From assembly GCA_031082105.1 (NCBI GenBank), contig JAVHLO010000268.1, positions 1 through 5,333 of the forward strand: a stretch of 5,333 nucleotides of DNA, read 5' to 3'. Of the stretch, positions 1-5,333 are shown piece by piece. The notes beneath the pieces were generated by a model. That model worked only from the letters and a program-made list of their open reading frames with translations. It was not told the origin of the DNA and searched no databases. Position 1 is the first letter of the stretch; each line of letters opens with the position of its first letter. This DNA comes from Planctomycetota bacterium. GTDB lineage: Bacteria; Planctomycetota; MHYJ01; JACQXL01; JAVHLO01. Both the position numbers and the translations under genes were made by a program.

Positions 1-113
1 GGATCATTTTGAGATACTACCACGTTGACCTGGCTTTTGCAAGCACTCGCAAGTTGGAGGCGTGCAAGTGGATTCGTACACAACTTGATAGGCTCACGAA
101 GGCGGTAGGCGCG
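1..113. other. Flank beyond the last gene; no confident gene
   Basis: These bases are visibly less GC-rich than the rest of the window. No strong terminator is seen for the minus-strand genes: the best hairpins are GCTT-TTGC-AAGC (33-44) and a 4-bp TTGC/GCAA stem, and neither is followed by a T-run on the minus strand. A short motif, GCAAGY, appears three times on the plus strand (39-44, 49-54, 64-69). A plus-strand frame is open from base 3 to a stop at 150-152 and could be the tail of a convergent gene entering from the left (see findings). Confidence 0.4.
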
Positions 114-983
114 TCATCGTTCGAGCACGACCGCGTCGCCGCGCCAGATTGAACGGAATTCGTCTTCCGTCGGCTCCATCAGCCCATCCAGCGGGTTGAG
201 AATGACGAGTTTGCCGTCCCGGAATTCCTTGATGACCACCCAGTGGTCGACCAGACCGGTCAGCTTCTCCGTCACCATGCAGGGCGGCTTGAGCTTCTTC
301 AACTCCTCCCACGTCGGCTTGAGCACCCTCACGCGGTATCCGAGCGGGCCCGCAAAGCGTCGCAGAGCCTTCGCAGCCGCAAAGAGGCTCGTCCCCCCGC
401 AGCTCGATGTCCCCGCCACGATCCCGAACTCGCGCTCGGAGACCTTGATCCCGTGCAAAAACAAGAGTATCGCGCCCGCAGCCGCAGGACCACATGAGTA
501 GCCTGAGCTTTGCTGATAGTGCTGAGAGGTCGGCGGATTCGAGTTCAGACCCAAGTACTGCTCCGTCGAAAGCAGGCCAAACGTGAAGACGATCATGCTC
601 GCAAAGGCCGCCGCGACGCCGAGTATCGCGCCTCGCCATACGCGCGAGCGAGTAGCGCCGACCCCGATCCCCAGAATCACCTCGCCAACCGCGCAAGCCC
701 ATAACATCCGCACGTCGACATAGAAGTCGAAAGGTAGCAGCGCGTATTCCAGGTCTATTCTCTCATTCAGGAAGTACCTCAGCCCGAGCAGCGCAAGGCA
801 TATGCCGCCGATGGCGAGAGGCACTCCCCTCTTCGCCCGCCGGCCGACGACCAGCCCACATACGAAGGCCGCAACAAGAAAGAGCGTTGTCAGAACGAAG
901 CGCAGCATGGGCAATAGAAGAACAGGCGCGAATTTGACGCTACCAGCACAGACGACAATGAACAAGACGGCCGGCCAACTCAC
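114..983 (-). CDS. Polytopic membrane protein with C-terminal C39-like cysteine peptidase domain
   Basis: Predicted membrane-anchored cysteine peptidase. The N-terminal half has about five hydrophobic segments (roughly 4-25, 27-46, 54-70, 92-110 and 119-138). Basic loops GRRAKRG (47-53) and TRSRVWRG (111-118) should be cytoplasmic, which puts the N-terminus inside and the C-terminal domain outside. Residues 150-289 match the C39-like pattern: QQSSGYSCGPAA with Gln158 (oxyanion) and Cys164 (nucleophile), GGTSL (196-200), DHWVV with His247, NPLDG with Asp266, and an EEF/W-G-like ending. The full triad is therefore present. Classical C39 domains sit at the N-terminus of bacteriocin ABC exporters and cleave double-glycine leaders in the cytoplasm; here there is no ABC domain and the order and side are different, so the substrate is unknown. 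The start is GTG, overlapping the methyltransferase stop as GTGA, so translation is probably coupled. An internal ATG (residue 26, position 908) would remove the first helix and lacks a ribosome site. Confidence 0.85.
   Translation of the reverse strand: MSWPAVLFIVVCAGSVKFAPVLLLPMLRFVLTTLFLVAAFVCGLVVGRRAKRGVPLAIGGICLALLGLRYFLNERIDLEYALLPFDFYVDVRMLWACAVGEVILGIGVGATRSRVWRGAILGVAAAFASMIVFTFGLLSTEQYLGLNSNPPTSQHYQQSSGYSCGPAAAGAILLFLHGIKVSEREFGIVAGTSSCGGTSLFAAAKALRRFAGPLGYRVRVLKPTWEELKKLKPPCMVTEKLTGLVDHWVVIKEFRDGKLVILNPLDGLMEPTEDEFRSIWRGDAVVLER
980..983 (-). promoter_or_regulatory. GTGA stop-start overlap (translational coupling)
   Basis: On the minus strand the methyltransferase ends GAG-TGA and the membrane peptidase opens GTG-AGT-TGG, sharing the four bases GTGA. 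The only upstream purine-rich stretch is a weak GGCGG, so reinitiation by ribosomes ending the first gene is the likely route. This overlap decides the GTG start for the peptidase and is the strongest operon evidence in the window. Confidence 0.75.
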
Positions 984-1687
984 TCACGCACCGCCGTATG
1001 GACGGCCGCGGCGCCGAAGAGCAGCCGTTCGAACCGCACGTGCGCAAAACCCGCATCGCGCATGATGTCCGCGAGCTCCTCGGCGCCGTAGAACCGGGGA
1101 ATAGTGCGCGCCAGGTACGCGTACGCCCTCCTCGAACCGGAGACCCGGCCGCCGATCGGTTCCACGAAGAGCCGCACGAAGGCGTGAAAACACCGCCTCA
1201 TCCGGACGCATGTCGGCTGACTCGTCTCGAGGTTCACGAACCGTCCGCCGGAGCGCAGGACGCGATGGAATTCCGCAAACGCCTTGACAAGCGCGTCCCT
1301 GCTCGTGTTGAGGTTGCGTGTGGCGAACGATATTGTGACAAGGTCGAAGCTCCGGTCCTCGAACGGCAGAGTCTTGACGTCCGCGACATGGAACGTGATC
1401 CGCTTCGCCTCCGGTTTCTTCTTCGCCTCCGCGAGCATCTCCGGCGAGAAATCGACCGCGTGCAATTCCGTGTTACCCGGCGCATGGCGCGCAAGGAGCA
1501 CGGCCATCTCGCCCGTGCCGCTGCAGACGTCGAGCCATCTGTTGCCGCCGCCTCTTGCAGCGATCCGCGCGGCCCGCTTGCGCCATCCGACATCAAGCCC
1601 CAGCGTCAGGATATGGTTCAACCGCTCGTAGGTCTTCGGCACCTCCGCGAAGAGCTGCTGCAAGTTGTCCGCTGAGACTGACGGCAT
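980..1687 (-). CDS. ubiE: UbiE/MenG-family quinone C-methyltransferase
   Basis: SAM-dependent methyltransferase of the class I fold, most likely methylating demethylmenaquinone (or the ubiquinone precursor) late in respiratory quinone synthesis at the inner membrane face. Both family signatures are present with correct spacing and conservative changes. Residues 20-35 match the Y-D-x-M-N...S...W signature (Tyr20, Asn24, Thr28, Trp35), and 142-156 match the RVLKPGG...E.S signature (RVLRSGG, then Glu154 and Ser156). The SAM loop is WLDVCSGTGE (51-60), followed by VDFSPEML (78-85), LPFEDRSFDLVTISFATRN (107-125) and the family tail with YAYLARTIPRF (189-199). At 235 residues it has normal length and appears intact. 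The ATG at 1687 leaves the usual short lead before the family core; no good Shine-Dalgarno is seen. The preceding gene ends 54 bases upstream, and the next gene overlaps its stop by four bases. The symbol menG would be equally apt; the quinone substrate cannot be told from sequence. Confidence 0.88.
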   Translation of the reverse strand: MPSVSADNLQQLFAEVPKTYERLNHILTLGLDVGWRKRAARIAARGGGNRWLDVCSGTGEMAVLLARHAPGNTELHAVDFSPEMLAEAKKKPEAKRITFHVADVKTLPFEDRSFDLVTISFATRNLNTSRDALVKAFAEFHRVLRSGGRFVNLETSQPTCVRMRRCFHAFVRLFVEPIGGRVSGSRRAYAYLARTIPRFYGAEELADIMRDAGFAHVRFERLLFGAAAVHTAVRE

Positions 1688-1741
1688 GCCCGTTACATTC
1701 TGCGGTGGAGAAGAGGCGATTGCTTCGCTGCGGCGCGCAAA

Positions 1742-2203
1742 TCACTCGTTCGCCGCACCATCCGTATCGCGTATTGCGTATCGAGCTCTGATCGCATGCT
1801 GTACATCGGGGGTGAAATCCACGATGGACGACGCGCAGGCATACGTGAAGATGAGCCATCTTTCCCGCGGGGCGCATCGTGCAAGGAATGTGCACTCCGG
1901 ATCGATGCCGAAGGCCCTGTCGAGTATGAGGGCGGCAACGTCTCCCGGACCGGGAACACCGCAGAGACATTCTCCTTCTACGGCAATCGGGACGAGCCGG
2001 ATCATGTCGAGCAGTCGCTCGTCGCTCACCTTCTGCGTCAAGTAAAGCAATTCCGCCTCAGCCTCGAGGAATTCGCTCTTGGCGTGGATGTCGTCAATCA
2101 GCGCTTCATCCACGCGATACGATGCGCAGGACGTTGCCGCAGTCAATACCAAACCTGACAGCAGCATGTGTCTGAGGATTCTCATAGTCGTCTTCGCACC
2201 CAT
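1742..2203 (-). CDS. Putative small Cys-rich lipoprotein, family not recognised
   Basis: I do not recognise a family. The N-terminus looks like a lipoprotein signal: basic residues (Lys4, Arg8, Arg11), a hydrophobic stretch MLLSGLVLTA (13-22), then ATSC with Cys26 as the likely lipidated residue. The lipobox is imperfect, with Ala rather than Leu at -3. The residue after Cys26 is Ala, not Asp, so by the E. coli rule it would go to the outer membrane if there is one. The mature part is about 128 residues, with an acidic helical segment (33-70) and five further cysteines (79, 81, 104, 110, 123), possibly forming disulfides. The start is uncertain: the ATG at 2203 has GGGAG directly against it, while the ATG at 2185 (residue 7) gives a more standard 19-residue signal peptide but only a weak GAAGA upstream. 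It begins 30 bases after the kinase stop and is probably co-transcribed with it. Confidence 0.7.
   Translation of the reverse strand: MGAKTTMRILRHMLLSGLVLTAATSCASYRVDEALIDDIHAKSEFLEAEAELLYLTQKVSDERLLDMIRLVPIAVEGECLCGVPGPGDVAALILDRAFGIDPECTFLARCAPRERWLIFTYACASSIVDFTPDVQHAIRARYAIRDTDGAANE
1763..1783. repeat. Three tandem 7-base units (CGTATYG) at the 3' end of the lipoprotein gene
   Basis: On the plus strand, CGTATCG, CGTATTG and CGTATCG follow one another without a gap, with one C/T difference in the middle copy. They fall within the codons for about residues 141-147 of the lipoprotein. A 7-base unit is not a multiple of three, so gaining or losing one would shift the frame and replace the last few residues. 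Three copies is short for a slippage locus and may be chance. Confidence 0.5.
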
Positions 2204-2233
2204 CTCCCGCCCGGGTCGGCTGCCTGAGCCGGC

Positions 2234-5200
2234 TCACTCCTTCTTCTTCGCCTTCTCGATCCGCTCTTCGACGATCTTGCGGTGCGCCCAGTTGGGCGGG
2301 GCGACCTCGAGCGCCTTCTGCCAATCGGCGATGGCGCCGGCGACGTCGCCCTTCCGCTCGTGCATGATGCCCCGGTTGCTGTAGGCGTCCGCGTAGCGCG
2401 GGGAGAGCCTGACCGTTTCAGTGTAGTCCGCGATCGCGCCGTCCAGGTCGCCCGTCAGGGATCGCGTATTACCGCGGACATAGTACGCGCCCGGGAACGA
2501 TGGGTTCACCTTGACGGCCAAGTCCATGTCGGCAAGCGCGCCGGCCATGTCGTTCTTCGCCCTGCGGCACATGCCGCGATTGATGTATCCCTCGACGTAC
2601 CCTTGATCGCATTCGATCGTCTTGTTGAAATCGGCAATGGCCTTTTCAAGGTCACCCCTCGCAAACAGGATTGCGCCCCGATTGCAGTAGACATCGGCGC
2701 GGTGTGGGAAAAGCCTGATGCACTCCTCGAAGTCGGCCATCGCACGATCCGTTTCGCCTTTGCTTTGCCAGATGACGCCGCGATTGTAGTACGAACCGGA
2801 GTCGGTCGGGTCAATTCGTATCGCCTCGTTGCAGTCGGCGAGCGCGCCGTCAAGGTCGCCCTTCTGCGCGCGGATGGCGGCCCGGATGCTGAAGCAATCG
2901 CCGTTCCGCGGCCACATCTCGACCGCCTTGTCGAGGTCGGCGAGCGCGCGGTCAAGCTGTCCCTGGAAGTAGAAAATGACCCCGCGCGCCATGTAGGCCG
3001 CGGGAAAGTTATGCCGGCGTTCAATCGCGGCATCCAGGCGCTTGACTGCGCCGTCGAAATTCTTGAGCACGTACTCCGCGACCCCGGCGAGGCGCACGAA
3101 CTCTTCGACGCCGAACACGTTCCCGTGCTTCGCGATCATTTCGTCGCAGAACACCATGAGCCGGCCGTAATCGACCTGGGCCAGCAGCTCCTGGGCCTTG
3201 ACGAGGTCCAGGTCGATCGGCTCCTCCCAGGCCGCGGCGGGGGCCGCCGCCGCGCGCTTGATGTCGTCGAGCGCCTTCGCCTGGTATGACTTCGCAAGCC
3301 GATGCTTATCAGCGGGACTCATCGACACACGAGCCAGGATATGTTCCGCCTTTTCGAGCATCAATCTGCCGCGCCCGGCGAGCGACATCGCATGCCCGGG
3401 GTCGATCTGGAGCGCGGCCTCGAAACACTTCAGCGCCTCCTCGCTCTCATAGACCTGCCGGTGCGCGTCGCCCTTCACACACCAGGCCGCGGCGAGCTTC
3501 GGGCACAGCGACAACGCCTCGTCGCAGGTCTTCAGCGCCTTCTCGACTGCGCGCTTGAGCGGCTCGATCGAGCCAGGCGCATAGAGGCAGAATCGCGCAC
3601 CGCGGACGGCCGCGGACGCGTTCATCACGATCTCCAGCGCTTTCGTGCGCGCCTCCGCTTCGCGTTCTGCCCGGAGCCGCGCTTCCTCCGCCCCGGCCGC
3701 GCGGGCCGTGATCCCGGATTCCACCTCGGCCAGCAGTTTCGCGACCTCTTCGTTCGAATCGTCCTTCTCCCTTGCGGCGATCAGGAGCCCCTTTGCCTTC
3801 TCGTATTCTCTCGACTTGACGCACTCCCGCGCCGCCGCGAGGTTGTCCCGCGCCTCCTTCGCGCGCCGCGCGGACGCGACGACGAGACCGACAATGACCG
3901 CGACCGCAATGAGCACCGCGACGGCCGTCGGGATGAGAACGGACTTCTTTTTCGACGCCCTGCGCCAGAGCTGGGTCACAGCCGCCACCGGCCGGGCCGA
4001 TATCTGCTCGCCGTCCAGGTGCCGACGGAGGTCGTCCGCGAACCCGCCGGCGTTCGGATACCGCCGTGCAGGCTCTTTCTCCAGCGACTTGAGACAGATC
4101 GTCTCGAGGTCCTTGTGAACGCGTCTGTTTATCGTGCTCGGCCGAGGCGGCTCGTGCTCCACTACGTCTTTGAGCAGCTCGTAGACGTTCTCCCGTTTGA
4201 ACGGCACACCGCCCGTGAGCATCTCGTAGAGGAGGACGCCGAGCGCATAGACATCGGAAGCGGGTCCGATCGCCTTGATGTTGCCGGCCGCCTGTTCCGG
4301 CGACATGTAGGTAGGCGTGCCCATCACCTGGCCCGAGACGGTCAGACCGGACGTGCCCGTGCGCCCGACGTTGCGCGCGAGACCGAAGTCGGTGATGACC
4401 ACACCGCCCGCCAGCTCGCCGGTCTGCGCGGCATCCGCCTGGAGGAAGTCCGGGCTGACGATGACGTTCGCCGGCTTCAGGTCTCTGTGAATGACGCCGT
4501 GCTGGTGGGCGTGCTGAAGAGCGCGCGCGACGCCCAGCAGAATGCGGAGTTTCTTGTTCAAGGGCATGCTGAGTTTCTTCTCAGCCGCCGACTGGAGCAG
4601 GCTCTGCAGGTCGGTCCCTTCGAGGAAGTCCATGGTGAAGTAATGCCTGCCCTCGTGCGTGCCGACCTCGTGGATCTGGACGATGCCCGGGTGTTTCAAT
4701 TTGGCGGCCGTCTGCGCCTCGCGAAGAAAGCGCGCGACCGTCTCCTTGTCGGCCTGCTCGCCTTCGCGCGAGAGGATCATCTTGAGCGCGATGGCGCGAT
4801 TGAGCTGGCCGTCCCACGCCTTGTAGACGACGCCCATGCCGCCCCTGCCCAGCTCGGAGAGGAGCATGTACCGGCCAAAGGGTTTGCCATGCGGTCCTTT
4901 CGCGGGCGCGCCGGGTGGGAGCCGGGACTCGCCGGACTGATCGAGCATCGTGTCTTGCGAACTGGGCGCTCCCTCGCGGTCGCGGCTCGGATCCAAGCCC
5001 TGCTGAATCTTCAAGGTGGGCAAGGCCGAGTCGCTGTCTCTGCTCAGGGTCTGCCGGGCCGGCGCGGGGCGAGCGAGATCGGCGTCTCTTGACGGAGGCG
5101 GCGCTTCGGCCGGGCCGGCGAGGGTCTTCTTCTGCGCGTCGACGAGCTTCTCCAGCTTCACCGTGTTGATCAGCCCCTTCTGGAGAAAGAGCGCGCCGAG

Positions 5201-5329
5201 CGGCTTCACGGGCTTGCCTTCCGCGCGCGCCCGCTCCTGCTCGACAATGCACGCGTCGAGCTGGGCCTGAGTGATGAGGCGCAGTTCCACCGCACGCCGG
5301 CCAAGGATCGATTCGTCAGACCGGTTCAT
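2234..5329 (-). CDS. Membrane serine/threonine protein kinase (PknB/Hanks type) with N-terminal MshEN-like module and C-terminal TPR array
   Basis: Predicted transmembrane protein kinase that phosphorylates Ser/Thr on unknown substrates. Residues 8-66 hold two similar helical halves (LG...LIT..QL...Q) resembling MshEN/GspE N-terminal modules. Residues 72-150 are a Pro/Ser-rich linker. The kinase domain (about 153-437) is complete: glycine loop GRGGMGVVYK (161-170), Lys183, helix-C Glu204, HRDLKPAN (281-288), DFG (314-316), GTPTYMSPEQ (337-346) and Asp359. A membrane helix lies at about 463-486, preceded by RRASKKK, so the kinase should be cytoplasmic and the C-terminus outside. Residues 487-565 are charged and coiled-coil-like. 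An irregular helical region follows, then seven consecutive 34-residue TPRs (776-1013), suggesting partner binding. The ATG at 5329 is four bases from the window edge with no in-frame stop visible upstream, so the true start and its ribosome site may lie outside. First gene of the visible cluster. The kinase call is firm; the signal it senses is unknown. Confidence 0.95.
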   Translation of the reverse strand: MNRSDESILGRRAVELRLITQAQLDACIVEQERARAEGKPVKPLGALFLQKGLINTVKLEKLVDAQKKTLAGPAEAPPPSRDADLARPAPARQTLSRDSDSALPTLKIQQGLDPSRDREGAPSSQDTMLDQSGESRLPPGAPAKGPHGKPFGRYMLLSELGRGGMGVVYKAWDGQLNRAIALKMILSREGEQADKETVARFLREAQTAAKLKHPGIVQIHEVGTHEGRHYFTMDFLEGTDLQSLLQSAAEKKLSMPLNKKLRILLGVARALQHAHQHGVIHRDLKPANVIVSPDFLQADAAQTGELAGGVVITDFGLARNVGRTGTSGLTVSGQVMGTPTYMSPEQAAGNIKAIGPASDVYALGVLLYEMLTGGVPFKRENVYELLKDVVEHEPPRPSTINRRVHKDLETICLKSLEKEPARRYPNAGGFADDLRRHLDGEQISARPVAAVTQLWRRASKKKSVLIPTAVAVLIAVAVIVGLVVASARRAKEARDNLAAARECVKSREYEKAKGLLIAAREKDDSNEEVAKLLAEVESGITARAAGAEEARLRAEREAEARTKALEIVMNASAAVRGARFCLYAPGSIEPLKRAVEKALKTCDEALSLCPKLAAAWCVKGDAHRQVYESEEALKCFEAALQIDPGHAMSLAGRGRLMLEKAEHILARVSMSPADKHRLAKSYQAKALDDIKRAAAAPAAAWEEPIDLDLVKAQELLAQVDYGRLMVFCDEMIAKHGNVFGVEEFVRLAGVAEYVLKNFDGAVKRLDAAIERRHNFPAAYMARGVIFYFQGQLDRALADLDKAVEMWPRNGDCFSIRAAIRAQKGDLDGALADCNEAIRIDPTDSGSYYNRGVIWQSKGETDRAMADFEECIRLFPHRADVYCNRGAILFARGDLEKAIADFNKTIECDQGYVEGYINRGMCRRAKNDMAGALADMDLAVKVNPSFPGAYYVRGNTRSLTGDLDGAIADYTETVRLSPRYADAYSNRGIMHERKGDVAGAIADWQKALEVAPPNWAHRKIVEERIEKAKKKE
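2291..3004 (-). repeat. Seven contiguous 34-residue TPR units in the kinase C-terminus
   Basis: Residues 776-1013 of the kinase divide exactly into seven units of 34 residues with no insertions. Each follows the TPR pattern: Tyr/Ala near the start, an 'NRG' or 'RG' turn, Gly about eight residues later, then Ala-x-Ala-Asp and a Pro near the end. Several units share almost the same core (GDLDGALAD at 824-832, GDLDGAIAD at 960-968), and the DNA under those cores is also close, which suggests duplication within the gene. More degenerate TPR-like helices occur upstream at about 614-646 and 744-776. The array should form a superhelical protein-binding surface, predicted to be extracytoplasmic. Confidence 0.9.
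4964..4990 (-). repeat. Short REP-like 'SRDREGA' coding motif inside the kinase linker
   Basis: The 27 bases encode PSRDREGAP (residues 114-122) in the low-complexity linker between the N-terminal module and the kinase domain. From memory, near-identical GC-rich segments translating as SRDREGA recur in many unrelated proteins of some planctomycete-like genomes, as a dispersed repeat lying within genes would. Only one clear copy is visible here, so its repetitive nature cannot be shown from this window. Two weaker SRD motifs (SRDADLA at 80-86, SRDSDSA at 96-102) precede it at 16-19 residue intervals, so a local protein-level repeat is an alternative reading. Confidence 0.4.
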
Positions 5330-5333
5330 CGTA

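Noticed and set aside
33..44. GCTT-TTGC-AAGC hairpin as terminator for the gene cluster
   Set aside because: Four-pair stem with no T-run on the minus strand.
94..702. 202-residue minus-strand frame overlapping the C39-like gene
   Set aside because: Gly/Arg-rich off-frame translation of the peptidase gene, whose catalytic motifs are in the other frame.
998..1675. 225-residue plus-strand open frame opposite the methyltransferase
   Set aside because: Lies entirely antisense to a gene with both UbiE signatures; composition is shadow-like.
1688..1741. Promoter or terminator in the 54-base gap before the methyltransferase
   Set aside because: No -10/-35-like pair, no stable hairpin with a T-run and no clear Shine-Dalgarno were found; an ATG immediately followed by TAA at the gene front is too short to call a leader ORF.
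2217..2231. Hairpin just after the kinase stop (CGGCT, 5-base loop, AGCCG) as a terminator
   Set aside because: The stem is only five pairs and no T-run follows on the minus strand; the next gene begins 14 bases later, so it is not credible as an intrinsic terminator.
2282..3289. 335-residue plus-strand open frame opposite the TPR region
   Set aside because: Its repetitive look (recurring EVGERAVK/VEIGNG-like phrases) is simply the mirror of the TPR codons; no independent coding signal.
3302..5092. 596-residue plus-strand open frame opposite the kinase
   Set aside because: It is antisense to clear kinase motifs. It is Arg/Leu/Val-rich with no recognisable domain, as expected of the complement of a GC-rich coding strand.

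Overview
The window is a compact block of four genes, all on the minus strand and read from right to left. The DNA is GC-rich and densely coding. The likely source is a Planctomycetota-like bacterium, or another lineage rich in Hanks-type kinases. Four things point that way: a very large membrane kinase of the PknB type with a TPR tail, a two-part MshEN/GspE-N-like module in front of the kinase, weak or absent Shine-Dalgarno sequences, and a 'SRDREGA'-encoding repeat in the kinase linker that I recall from planctomycete-type genomes. This assignment is inference; there is no rRNA or other marker gene here.

Layout along the minus strand: (1) 5329-2234, a 1031-residue serine/threonine protein kinase. 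It has a cytoplasmic kinase half, one membrane helix, and a helical/TPR half predicted outside the membrane. (2) 2203-1742, a small Cys-rich putative lipoprotein starting 30 bases after the kinase stop; I do not recognise its family. (3) 1687-980, a UbiE/MenG-family quinone C-methyltransferase starting 54 bases later. (4) 983-114, a five-helix membrane protein ending in a C39-like cysteine peptidase domain. It starts on a GTG that overlaps the methyltransferase stop by four bases (GTGA). The 113 bases beyond it hold no gene I can call with confidence.

The spacing, and the lack of any convincing terminator between genes, fit a single transcription unit. Only the methyltransferase-peptidase pair shows real translational coupling. 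A possible theme is the cell envelope: an envelope-spanning kinase, an exported lipoprotein, a menaquinone/ubiquinone methyltransferase and a membrane-anchored extracytoplasmic protease. No established pathway joins these four, so a shared function is conjecture. Every long plus-strand reading frame is an antisense shadow of these genes. I see no RNA genes, CRISPR arrays, insertion sequences or phage genes, and no clear case for a new defence or mobile system.
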